Shown: in pieces, positions 36,987 to 48,194 of the stretch
Layout of the letters: each line of letters begins with the position of its first letter
How positions within the stretch are numbered: the first letter of the stretch is position 1
Assembly: GCA_947179155.2 (NCBI GenBank)
Contig: OX359269.1
Span: 50,059,024 to 50,123,023 of the forward strand
Reading direction: 5' to 3'
Origin: Hedera helix
Lineage: Eukaryota; Streptophyta; Magnoliopsida; Apiales; Araliaceae
Length of the DNA stretch: 64,000 nt
Translations under genes and position numbers: made by a program
The notes under the pieces: model-generated
The model's database searches: none
What the model was told of the DNA's origin: nothing
The model's input: only the letters and a program-made list of their open reading frames with translations

Positions 36987-37993
36987 TAGACATGCACAAT
37001 AGGCCGGACTGGTTCAGCCTGGCCTGGGCTTGGTAGGCTTTGGCCGTTGACCAGCCCAACCCAGGCTTTGACTTTTGGGCTTATAGGCCGGGGCAGGCCG
37101 GATTTCTCGATCAAAATTTGGTCTTTTGAGGCCTGTAGGCCAGACCGGGCCAGGCCTGTAGGCCAGACCGGGCCAGGCCTGAAGGCTAGGTCGGGTTAGG
37201 CTTTAGGTCAGGTCAGGCCAAGCCAGACCTAAAAATGTAATCAACTAATTTTTAATGTGAAATATAAATATTAAATAAACTAACTACTATATTAATTAAA
37301 TGTATTGACAAAAAATTAAAAATGAGTAATTAATCAATAATAAATAATGAGTCGATTACAAATATTTTGCTTCAAAATATTTTTAAAATGTCTTCAAAAT
37401 TCAAATCTTCAAAAAAATATAACCTTTTTGAAAGTTGTAACCACAAATTGTGATAAAAAAAAATATCTCACAAATCACTACTATAAAAAGTTATCCCATT
37501 GGCAAGACCATACTTATATGTAACCTTTTTTTATTTTGTTTTTCTGGTGAGCATGAAAAAGAAAAATATGTATGTACATTGATCACCAGTAAAAATGTAT
37601 CCATATTCTTGGTATTTGTATAGACTGTTCTAGAAAAATTCAAACTCATTCTGTACCACACCAACATGAGGTCATAAACAAAGAGATTATGTACCACACC
37701 AACATGAGGTCATAAATATAGTTTATAGTTAAAACGAGTTAGCTAGGCTGGGCCGATCCTCTACGTAGGCTGACACGGGTCGGTCCTCTGTCTAGGCTGG
37801 GCCGAGTTTTTGCATAGACCGGGTCAGGTCGGTCTTTTTTGTAGGTCGGACTTTTACGTCAAAATAGCAGCATGTTCAAAGACTGTAGATCGGATCGGCC
37901 CGGTCTGGGCTTTGATCAGACTGAACTTTGACTAGACCGAGTTCAAACTAGGCCATACCGACCTGTAGACCGTAAGCTTTTTGTGCATGCCTA
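36987..37993. mobile_element. non-autonomous hAT element (1007 bp) with GGCC-rich ends
   Basis: The termini are TAGACATGCACAA and, inverted, TAGGCATGCACAA (12 of 13 match). They are flanked by an exact 8-bp duplication CTCAAAAC (36979-36986 and 37994-38001). Both subterminal regions are rich in GGCC, GGTC and GGGCC motifs, while the centre is AT-rich. Two short internal tandem duplications are visible, at about 37130-37180 and about 37652-37716. It has no transposase. Confidence 0.92.
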
Positions 37994-38001
37994 CTCAAAA
38001 C

Positions 38002-39082
38002 AGATGGAGTATAACATTAGACCATATAAGAGCAGTAATTGGGCAGGAGTCACAAGACTGACAAGAATCCAGACAAATGGCGTCCGGCTTGCTGCTGCTA
38101 CTAATACTTCAATGTGCACCACTTGCCATCTTTTCAAGTTTATTAATCAAACATTATGTGGATGGTAAGCTTTCCCTGGCCCGCCGTCTTAAATTGTCTT
38201 CCAATCTACCAAATTAATCAAACTTCAATGCGATTGATTAAGTTCAAAGCTTTCAACAACCTTTTGCGGTAAAATAGTTTTATCAACTTTAGAGAAAAGC
38301 TTATATCCAACTCTTTTAATGTTCATACACTACTTGAATGCGGTGGTAAATGATTGCAAATATTTTAATTCGATACAGAATGTCGCATATTTTCAATAGT
38401 TGTTTTTTTATTATTTTTTTATATTTTTATTTAGATCATAAAAATTTATAACTCAAATTTTATTTTTGTATAAAGTCGATATTCCTTCAACTTTAAAGTA
38501 ATTCACATCTTTATAACTGAATGAATGATTTTTTCTTATGCTTGTTTCAATTTTTGTCAAAAATGTTAAAAATAAATAAATCATATCTTTCAAATGCTAC
38601 TACATGAGTAGAATAAACAATATTTTATAGAATACCTTATCCTCACAACAAATATAAATTAGTATATATATAATATTTAATTGATATATTCAAATTTAGA
38701 AGAGTCAAATATCTCTCTGTTTTAAAATTAGATATACACTTTGATTTTTATAAAGTCAATTTGTGAATCAAACTTGATACAAATTTACATTATATTTTTT
38801 AGTTAAGTACTACTAATTATATTTTCAAAATTTAAATAAAATAAAATCAAACAAATTGGCTTTAAAAAGTTAACATATAGCTTTAATTTTAAAACTGGAG
38901 AGTAATATTTTTCTAAACAAAATGCTCCTTGAATTTTCAATATGGTTAAGAAACGCTAGTAAAATTGTTTTCCTGTTTACTCCTCTCGTTTTGTTTTGGG
39001 GGCGCCGCATTTGCTTTGGCTTGGGATGGTGGAATGTACAGTAGTACTCCACTGGATTATGAGTTTTACCGACAAGTGAGAG
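38002..39082. other. gene-free spacer
   Basis: AT-rich DNA upstream of the DUF538 gene with no coding sequence. A CTCTCTGTTTTAAAAT stretch near 38715 resembles a decayed Stowaway end, but I found no partner end. Confidence 0.4.
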
Positions 39083-39092
39083 TCTATATATA
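39083..39092 (+). promoter_or_regulatory. TATA box of the DUF538 gene
   Basis: CTATATATAA about 43-52 nt upstream of the ATG at 39135. That implies a very short 5' leader (about 15-25 nt). Confidence 0.55.
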
Positions 39093-39134
39093 ATTGTAGA
39101 AAGTCCAAATTGCGAAGGGATTTGGAAGGTGAAA

Positions 39135-41231
39135 ATGGAGAAAGCTTGGACAAAAGTAGGGAGCCTAAAAGCTACAACCTTCTGGGCTTCCAAGAAAGCC
39201 AAATCAGAGATCTCCAACATTACTCAAGACCTCTCCGTATGTAACTATGTATATGTAACCCCCCACCCCCTCCACATTTCTCTCTCTGTCTATATATATA
39301 TATAACAATATATGTATATTAATGCTTGTTGATGGTCATGGTTCAATTGAACATCTACCTTAATATATGTATATTAATGCTTGTTGATGGTTATGGTTCA
39401 ATTGAACATCTACCTTCTAAACTACAATGCCAGAAGAAGATCTCAATAATATACTTCTACATTCTTTTTATGTGTGGAAAGAAGAATTTTGAACTGGGTT
39501 TGATGGAACTATAGGAGATTAAAAGTGTATCTTATCTGATAGTAGTATATCTCAATCCCTTGTTTTCTAATACTGCTAGTTTTCATTCCTTTATTTTTCT
39601 TTCTTCAAATTGTAGAAATAGAAAAATGTCCTTTTGCAGATGGCTTGCTCTGGTGACTTTTGGGGAATGTATGAAGCAGGATGTACTATATTTAAATTGT
39701 TAGCTAAATATGGCATTGATTCCAGTTCTAAGATCAATTTTGGTAAATTTTTAAGTTTCATTTAACACCTATATATAAATATTGGTTTGGAAAGGTATTT
39801 GGAACCTCTCCCTTTACTCTCTCTCTACTTATCTTGAAGGAATCCTTGATATTCAAATGCAATCACAATTACTAAATTGCGAGGGACTCGATCAAATAAT
39901 GTAGGTTCCATTTAGATGCATGATAGGTCTTACTTGAAGATATGGCGGTGATTGCATCCGGAGTAGCTAGAACGTAAATTGGACGAGGATCTAAATCTTG
40001 ATCTGAGTGTAGATCCTTTTCGATAGATAATTTTGTACGATGTATATTTGTAACATTGTGAACGTGAGGATCAATATTACTAGGTTAGGCTTGTTTTGCT
40101 TTTTACCTTTTATTTGGTTAAAACCATGAGACAAGATTAAGTACCCCATGTTTTGCACTCTTGAAAATTTTATCTATGGATTGAAAAGAACCTCCATAAT
40201 TATACTTTGTAGTTTGTGGTATAATTTCCTTAAATCTGGAATCTACTCATTATTGAACCTGTAATTAGTCTTTTATTCCTTACTAAATGTGTGATCATGA
40301 ACCAGACATTCTCAAACACTGTCGAAGAGAGGGCAAAGTGGATATTCAACAAGCTTAAAGGTGAGGAGTTTTATTCTGTTGCTTCATCCTTCATAAGCTT
40401 AAAGTTAGTCTTTTGGCCAAGTACTATAATGTCAAGTCATAATTTCACTGCTTGTCAAATTATACAAATGTGTGTGAATATGTCAGTGTAAAATACCTCA
40501 ACCATGATTTCATGTTTATGGGATAAAATTATGGTATGATTACATTACTTTTAACCATCCTGAACACGAGGTTGGGAAAGAATCAAGTGTCCTTACAATT
40601 ATAGGCTTAGCACTAAAAGACTATGAAGGATTCCTCTCCATTTGTCTACACTTAAAAAAGAGTGATTACGGATACATTCACTGGATGGATTAGTTGAAGA
40701 TAATCCATTGCTTCTCACTGTTAAGCGTGTATACATGTTTGTGCGTGTGTCAAAGAAAGAGAGGTTGATGTAAATGTATCTATTGTGAAACTGTGTTGTA
40801 TGCTTAAGAGAATACTCGAAGTTTAACTGTTTTCTTTTTTTTTTCTTCCAGGAAAGCCATTGAAATCCTTGCCAGATCTCCTCCGAGAGTACAACCTTCC
40901 ACCTGGCCTATTTCCCCAGAACATAACATGTTATGAATTTGACGAATCAGGGGGCAAACTCATTGTGTACTTGCCCTCTGCCTGCGAGGTGTGCTTCAAG
41001 GATTCATCGGTTGTAAGGTACGCCACTCGTGTCAAAGGGACATTATCAAGGGGAAAGTTGAGTGGAATTGAAGGGATGAAGACAAATGTTCTGGTATGGG
41101 TTAAAGTTACCAGTTTGGGCGTTGAGAGTTACAAATCTGATAAAGTATGGTTCACGGCTGGAATGAAGAAATCAAGGCCTAAAGGTGCTTATGAGGTTCC
41201 TCGCGATGCCGTCAGAGTAGAAGAATTTTGA
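39135..41231 (+). CDS. DUF538 family protein
   Basis: Three exons, 39135-39236, 40306-40360 and 40852-41231, all with GT-AG junctions in frame, encode 178 aa. The N-terminal 57 residues (MEKAWTKVGSLKATTFWASK.. VEERAKWIFNKLKG) are a basic amphipathic extension. The DUF538 domain follows: LPDLLREYNLPPGLFPQNI, the Y-x-F-D-E-x-x-G-K-L-x-V-Y-L-P block, then V-V-R-Y and a long beta-rich part ending VWFTAGMKKSRPKGAYEVPR. The family is plant-specific and has been linked to stress and cell-wall or membrane lipid binding, but no reaction is established. There is no signal peptide here, unlike secreted members, so this is probably a cytosolic DUF538 subgroup. Intron 1 contains a perfect-looking 55-bp tandem duplication. 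Confidence 0.95.
39307..39416 (+). repeat. 55-bp tandem duplication in intron 1 of the DUF538 gene
   Basis: Copies at 39307-39361 and 39362-39416 differ by one base (C/T in GGTCATGG / GGTTATGG). The near-identity suggests a recent event. Confidence 0.97.
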
Positions 41232-41801
41232 GCTGTTTTAAAAGATTCTATATCTCGTTATCTTATATGACAATACCGTATGTATGTTGATCGTCATGTA
41301 AGATATATATATATATATATATATCTGTGTGTGTGCGTGCTGTGTATGTGTGAATTGGTGAATAGAATTCAAAAGGAAGGTCAGGCGGCTGGATTAATAA
41401 TCTCTTTGTTGGCATCAATTAATAATCTCTTAATCTATGTACTGATTAAATTTAATAATTCAAGATTGTAGCAGTTAATATTAAATAAATAATAAATTTT
41501 ACTTGGTAAAGCTCTAACTTAGTCGAATATCCATCCATACAAGTAATAAAAAAATAAATAGCATAATCAATCTCATATTAGGAGGAAGGAGTAGTAATGA
41601 TTCATCTCACGTGCGCGGAAATTAAGTCAAATTTTAGTGAGACCACAATTCAGATATCAGCGTCCTGTGAACGCTAAAATCTGCTTTTTAAGTTATCCAA
41701 ACGCGACTTTAAGTAAATAATATTACCCACCAGTCGGTACGGAGTAAGTTCTTCCCCGAGACCTATCATTGTCTTTCTGCAACAATCTATTCTATTTAGA
41801 G
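41232..41801. other. spacer between DUF538 and eIF5A genes
   Basis: Holds the DUF538 3' UTR, a short (AT)n/(GT)n microsatellite at about 41301-41335 and the eIF5A promoter and leader. No further gene. Confidence 0.5.
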
Positions 41802-44259
41802 ATGTCCGACGAGGAGCACCAGTTCGAATCCAAGGCCGATGCCGGAGCCTCCAAGACCTTTCCTCAGCAAGCTGGCACCATCCGCAAAAATGGTTACATC
41901 GTCATCAAAGGCCGCGCTTGCAAGGTCTTCTTTGCTTTACTTTAGCCCCCCCTCACTCCTTCCCTCCCTCCCTCACTCATATATACTATGCATATGCTGC
42001 TATCTTATTATTATTTCATTATAATTCGGCTAGCTTTTATTTATATTTCATTTAGGGTTGTAATATTTGATTTTGATTGTTTTAATCGTTCAGGTCTTTA
42101 TTGTTTATATGATTTCAATTTTGTCCGAAATGGTTTTCTTGTATGTTAGGATTTAGGGTTCCTGTAGATTTTTGATCTGATATGGAATTATATGTCCAAT
42201 AGAGCATGGCGCATCGAAGATTACTTGGTCAATTCAATTCATATCCATTTTCCTTTTATCAAGTTCAGATTGGAGTCTATTGGAGCTGGTCATGGATGTT
42301 TATAATGTCTACAATATTGTAACCATTTTACTAAACATTTATCATGGAGCTTAGAACTGAAAGATAATTATTTTAGCCTACTTTGTCATAATACTGCAAT
42401 AATTAGAGCGTTAGTGAAGTGGCAGAAGTATTATTCTGTGATTTTTTACAATAATTTGTTTTGGAAAGTTTTTACAAGTTACAATAACATTCTCTTGCAA
42501 AAGAAGGCTCTGTCCTGAGAGTGCGATAATTTTTTAATGACTTCTAGATCACCTGTTTGAAAGTGCTATTGCCTCAAGTATTGAACACCATTGTAGCTTT
42601 TGTAACTAAGCAAACAGACTACAAGGTTGTTGATCGTGCTAGTTTTTGTTTTTCCAAGTTTCAAATTTATGTAGGGAGTGCTTGAGATTTATTAAAAATT
42701 GGAGTGCTTGCATGATTTGTGATTTCTAATAGACTTTTACTTTTTACTCAGTTAAGGTTTTTAGAGTAAATGTAAAAATAATTTTCTCCTGGACTACGGA
42801 ATTATGATATGAAGAAGATGAATGATAGGACTAATGCCTCGAAGTCCAATTTAACTTTTCCAACTTTGTCTTTCTTTTCTTTTTTTTCATAAATAATCTA
42901 ACCTTATCTTTCCAGTTCTGATATTGCGAAGTTACTTTGTAGTTATTTATCATCTGAATTTGCAGATGACATTGTGTGGCAGTGGTAACCTAAATTTGAT
43001 ATGTCGATGCCTTTCCATTACTTGTTTTGAATATTATAAACTCATGTACCTCATTTTTAAGGCCACTCGTTCTGCTATTGATAACTATTTTTCATGCTGG
43101 TTTCTTGGTTGGACTATCTGAAGTGTTTCATGTAATAGGTTGTAGAAGTTTCTACCTCTAAGACTGGCAAGCATGGCCATGCTAAATGTCACTTTGTTGC
43201 AATTGACATCTTTAATGGAAAAAAACTTGAAGATATCGTACCCTCTTCTCACAACTGTGATGTAAGAACAATTTTCTAGTTTTTTCTTCTTTTTTCCCCC
43301 CTTTTCTGTTTTGCATTTATATAGAATTCTTTGCAAAATTAGAATGTCTAATTGTGTCTGTGATTTGCAGGTTCCTCATGTCAATCGTACAGACTACCAG
43401 CTGATTGATATTTCAGAGGATGGATTTGTATGATTAGTCGTTCTCTTTCTTAACTGATAAAGTTTTTTGTTTGTGAATTTGATTTCTTAAGGTGAAATTT
43501 TTTAGGTGAGCTTACTGACTGACAGTGGTAACACCAAGGATGATCTGAAGCTCCCAACTGATGACAATCTGCTGACCCAGGTATGTTCTGGCATTAATTT
43601 TTCCTGTGAGAAACTTGTGTCAATAATTAGATGATCACTAATTGAATATCATTCTAGCATTGTTCTTAGAACTCCTAATATTTTGCTACTAGTTCTTAAG
43701 ATAACTTCAAAATGGGAATTATAAAGATGGAGGGAGAGAGAGGGGGGGGGGGGGGGGGGGGGGGGCTACAAAATGGGAATTATAAAGATGGACATGGAGA
43801 TAGAGATGGAGAGAGAGGATTTTTAACATATTTTACTTCAACAATTTGTATATATGTGCCAGTGTTTGGTGGTATAGGATTGTACATTATTGGCAGTTTT
43901 TGTATGGCTAATGTGTTGTTTCAATTATTTCTACCACCATAAAGTTTCATGAAGAGAATCCAAATGTTCACGTTAAGATTCTTCAAAATTTTTATGTTCC
44001 ATTTAGTTGCTAAATTCCTATTGATGGTGATGCTTCAGTTTTTGGTGGTTTTTTTGTTTGTTTGTTGTAACTTTGTAGTGTATGACCTTTCTTTTCTGTC
44101 ATTGATTTAATTTTCATTTGGATTGCTTATGGTTCCATTGTTTACTATTGGGTTCAGATCAAGGATGGTTTTGCTGAGGGGAAAGACTTGGTTGTGAGTG
44201 TGATGTCAGCAATGGGAGAAGAGCAGATATGTGCTCTGAAAGACATTGGCCCAAAGTAG
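41802..44259 (+). CDS. EIF5A: translation factor eIF5A
   Basis: Five exons, 41802-41924, 43139-43261, 43371-43427, 43506-43580 and 44158-44259, encode 159 aa, the standard plant length. It starts MSDEEHQFESK. The N-terminal SH3-like domain has QQAGTIRKNGYIVIKGRACK and the hypusination loop STSKTGKHGHAKCHF. The modified lysine should be Lys52 (in TGKHGH). The C-terminal OB domain runs from VPHVNRTDYQLIDIS to MGEEQICALKDIGPK. eIF5A binds the ribosomal E site in the cytosol and helps elongation through difficult motifs such as polyproline, and termination; it needs deoxyhypusine synthase and hydroxylase. All key residues are intact, so the gene looks functional. Intron 1 is long (1.2 kb). Intron 4 holds a 24-nt G tract between direct repeats. 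Confidence 0.98.
43742..43765 (+). repeat. poly-G tract of 24 nt in eIF5A intron 4
   Basis: Twenty-four G between two 24-bp direct repeats (43708-43731 and 43769-43792; both start CAAAATGGGAATTATAAAGA). The left side of the tract is a GA-rich run. Confidence 0.95.
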
Positions 44260-44518
44260 CTTCCTGGTGATTTTGAACTATTTCAATTTCAGCTGAGAAA
44301 TTTGTTTTATGTAAAAGCATTTTTAATTTGCAGCTGCGAGTGTCGAAGTTGGTTTATAAACAGTAACTACATCACCGTTTTCTGTATGTGCTATGGATTT
44401 AATAGTCTCGAATACTTTATTATCAGGTGGTTTCTAGTCTGTCATCTTTTTTAATCTAGTTGGGAAATTGCTGCAAACATTCATGCCAACAGTGTGTGGG
44501 GTAAATCGAGATTTGTTG

Positions 44519-44521
<3 letters not shown>

Positions 44522-44567
<46 letters not shown>
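44522..44567. repeat. (AT)n microsatellite
   Basis: About 46 bp of AT repeat between the eIF5A 3' flank and the fold-back element. It may have been the insertion target of that element. Confidence 0.95.
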
Positions 44568-44568
<1 letters not shown>

Positions 44569-44570
<2 letters not shown>

Positions 44571-45465
44571 TGCTAATTCAGGGCAAGCACTAGCTAGAGA
44601 CACTATTCCAGCTAGTTAATTTTTCACCGTTCATTGCAAATTTTAATGAATAGGAGGGGGCATAGCTAATAGTCTTAATAGCAGTCAGGAAGACTACGTT
44701 GTAGGACTAGTGGCCAAAGAGACGTTCGCATCTCTTACATGTGGTTATGTCAAATTCAAAATACTTTTGATTTTTATTTCTTTCATGAGATTCAATACAT
44801 ACATTTAAATTATATATATGTAAGAGGTTACTTTTAATTTATATAAATGTACTAAATTAATTTTAAATTATATACATGTATTAAATATCATATTGATTAT
44901 AAATTGAAAATGAATTAACAAAATTAAATTTGATCATATTTTAAATGAATTAATTATTTTGTTAGAATTTTGGTAATGAATATATAAAAATAAATAATTT
45001 ATAGAAGTTGTTGATTTTAAATTTTAAAATATTTATAGAAATTAAAATTATATAATATAATTTTTATTATTTTTAAATCAATAGATAACTAAGAAAGTGA
45101 TTAATCTCATAAATTATGGGTATTCAAATCACAATAGATAACATGTATATAATTCAAATTTAATTTTGTTAATTCATTTTAAATTTATAATTAATATGAT
45201 ATTTAGTACATGTATATAATTTAGAAAAGATTTAGTACATCTATATAAATTAGAAGTAACTTTTTACATTTAAATGTATGTATTAAGCTAAAATCCAAAA
45301 CAACGTAGTATGTCTAACCGCTACCTAGGAGTAGCAGTCAGGTTAAAAAATTCTCCCTGACCGTTATTAGGACTAGCAATTAGTCTCTCTCCTAGTCATT
45401 AGATCTTACAATGAACGGCTAAGTGGAATAGTGTCCCTAGTTAGCGCTTGCCATGAATCAGCTCC
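44569..45465. mobile_element. long-arm fold-back element (about 897 bp), Mutator-like MITE candidate
   Basis: The two halves are inverted copies over roughly 350-400 bp each. Left GGTGCTAATTCAGGGCAAGC pairs with the inverse of right GCTTGCCATGAATCAGCTCC. ACACTATTCCA, ACCGTTCATTG and TACATGTATTAAATATC-like words also recur inverted. No ORF. The left end abuts the AT microsatellite, so a target duplication cannot be read with confidence. Long inverted ends suggest a Mutator-like or fold-back origin. Confidence 0.8.
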
Positions 45466-45478
45466 CTATATACTATTC

Positions 45479-45695
45479 CAGCAACCACATTTTATACTGT
45501 CCATTATAATAATGGATGGCGTGGATTAATTGTAAGATTGACCCTAATGTTAGAGCCTTTAACGACAATGACTCTTATAAGTTATAAGAAAGTCATTGCT
45601 ATTAGAGCCTCTAACGGCAAGGTCAATTATGTAATTAATCCATATCGTCTATTATTATGATGAACGGTGTAAAATGTAATTGTTAAAATCTCAGC
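45479..45695. repeat. near-perfect hairpin, about 100-bp arms
   Basis: The left arm (about 45480-45580) and right arm (about 45593-45695) are inverted copies around a loop of about 15 nt (TTATAAGTTATAAG region). Matching words include ATTATAATAATGG / CTATTATTATGAT, GGATTAATTG / TAATTAATCC and GTTAGAGCCTTTAACG / TAGAGCCTCTAACGG. The 9-mer CAGCAACCA occurs at both outer edges (45479-45487 and 45692-45700) as a direct repeat. Probably a MITE; a transcript would form a long double-stranded stem. Confidence 0.8.
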
Positions 45696-45700
45696 AACCA

Positions 45701-48194
45701 GTTGACGTGGATGGATTCCTTATATATATACAGACACTGTGTCTTAAATAGTTAAGAGACTCTGAATCCGGGATCCAAACAAATTAGAACGTTCTGCTTT
45801 TGAACATGTGAAAGTGATACCAAGTTGAATATCAAACATCTCTTAGAAGAACCATAGATCTATGGAGACTTGAGGTTGCTATTACTCTTATTTTGAATAT
45901 AGCAATATCTCGTATGTTTGACGTCAGATATACCTATCAGCTTGCTTCTTGGTGCAACCGGAAATTGGTAATGAACTAAAGGTGATAATAATATGAACCT
46001 TTCGGCTGAGATTTTTACATGGCATTCATGGATAATGCTGCATTGCTGCTGGTAAGTTATGGCGCCTTCAATTCATCTATCAGTGTGGATTTTTTATTGG
46101 AAAATAATTTAAAGTGCCTTTGAAGTCGGTCATGAATTTGGAAAAAGGAGTTATAATGACTAGACCGGTGAGTATTCCCTTATTGTAAGACTGCATTGCA
46201 TGTTTGGTATGAATAGGGTGGGTAATTAATTGTCTTAACTACATAAAGAGAGAAGAGCATGCGCAAAACCCATAATGATTGTTTTGTTGTGTGCGGAATG
46301 TGCCATCAATAAATTGTTTAGTCATCCAATCGTATTTTTGCACCTCCCTGAAGAAGCAGGCTGAACAAATCTTGATGCTGCTTCCAGTGTGATACGGCTC
46401 ATAGGTGAAAATCGATGCACAATGATGGGGGCTGGCCACAAACACCACAGCAAATCTTCCTAGTTGATTGATGTTGGTTCTGGTGGGGGTTATTGGTTTT
46501 GTTAAGTGTTAGAAGTACTAGTAGTAAGTAGCTTTTGTGCCAACTGTTGTAGCTGATTAATAATAAAGCATATATCAGCAAACTACCAAAGGAACAATTC
46601 CACAACCAACCTCCCATCTATATTTCTCTCTTTTACTCCTCAAACCTAAAATTCTTGGTATCGTCGTAGTGCTCTTATACTTTGAGAATGAAAATAATAT
46701 ATAAAACAATCTTTATTTATTGAGTGGGTATAGTCTTGGGGGGAGGCAGCGATGATGGCTTCGTGTAGTGGGAGAGCAACACGTTTTAACTTTCTCCTCC
46801 TTTTATAATCAAACATGTACAAGTTTAATGATTCATATTAGTAAAGCATTCTTGAATCTCTAGTTCAATTGGGCTCATTTAATTTATAAACATATATGGT
46901 ATTGAATGAGTGTAAAATGCATGGTATAAGTACTGTATATTTCCCAACAACTCCATTCATTTGGAGAGTCCAAAAGCTAAAAGAGTCGTCATCACTCAAG
47001 TGGTTGTCTCATGCTCTGTATTTGGTCCTCCTAATCTTTATTCAAGTTGTCTTGGATCCAAAATAAAAGGAAATGGTTTGGGGAGTCGGGAACTAAGAAA
47101 GGGAGACGTGCATAATAAAGTAATCTTCATTATTTTCCTTTTTCATCCTTTTAGTTTCACTTTCCCCGTCTCTTTTTCTTTTATCCCTCATTTAATCAAA
47201 TATCAAAGTTCCATACCCTGTTAGAGACATTTCCACCCTCTGGTATTGTCAACTCTAACTATTAAGTTTTTTTTTGTGGATAATTATCCTTTTCATCCTT
47301 CTCCGAGTTCTCCATAGATTTAATAATTGAAATGTTTGCAGAATCAACAGCTTTTATAGCAAGTGTAAGTTTTGCCTATTTATGACCCTTCCTTTTTTCT
47401 TTAGATCTTAGGATTGTTACGAGATATAAGTTGTTCAGATAAAAAGAAAAAAAAAAGAAATTTAAACACAATTTTATTAGTCAACCCTTTGAAAATATTA
47501 TCATTTGAATTTATACAAATGTTATAATGGAGAACTCTGGCCCCTCCCACATATCTCTACTCGATTGCGATAAAATCACAAAGTATATAAGAGGAGAATA
47601 ATACTATTCAATTATTTTAAAAGTATTGAATAATTTTTTTGTTATAATTTTATTATCATTTGTTACCGATTATAATTTTAATATATTTTAATTTTTACTG
47701 TCGTCATAATTGGCGGGAAAAAAGAAAGCGGGATTGCCACCCTTTTCCCCTGTTTTTACTTGCATCCATCCAGTGGAAGTTTGAACAGCTTGAACTTGTA
47801 GACATAGGAGGAGTACAAAGTAAAAAGGATTTGAAATCGGTAGACAGACAAAAGCTCACACAAAGTCCAGTGGTCACACGCAAAAAACAGTCATTCCTTT
47901 TCTCATATTCATGTCTCCGTTGATTTCGCTTAATTGTGTTGCCAACCCATTAAACTCCTCTATCATTTCCACGTTTCACCATAGTTACCGAGGAGAGAGA
48001 AAATGACTGCAATGCCTGCCGGGTTATATTACCAATTTTCTCTAGTCATCTCCAGAATTTGTTCAGCAACTTAAAGACTACGCTTGACCCAGGTCAAGAA
48101 TTGGACCAATTGACCCAAATCTTAATCTGGGTCCTTCTTGGGTTTCCTTAAAACCAACTCTAATGTTTCTGGGTCGGTGACCGTTCTTTCTCTC
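45701..48194. other. gene-free region and promoter/leader of the CDK-like kinase
   Basis: No supported gene. Two overlapping minus-strand frames (46239-46617) have some Cys and a hydrophobic start, but I recognise no family. About 47900-48194 is likely promoter and 5' UTR of the next gene. Confidence 0.4.

Noticed and set aside
46239..46617. Two overlapping minus-strand ORFs with Cys-rich and hydrophobic segments, possibly a small secreted peptide
   Set aside because: No recognisable peptide family, frames change midway, and no matching splice sites; codon makeup is not convincing.
47660..47923. Plus-strand 87-aa ORF upstream of the kinase
   Set aside because: Low-complexity, no family, and lies in probable promoter DNA.
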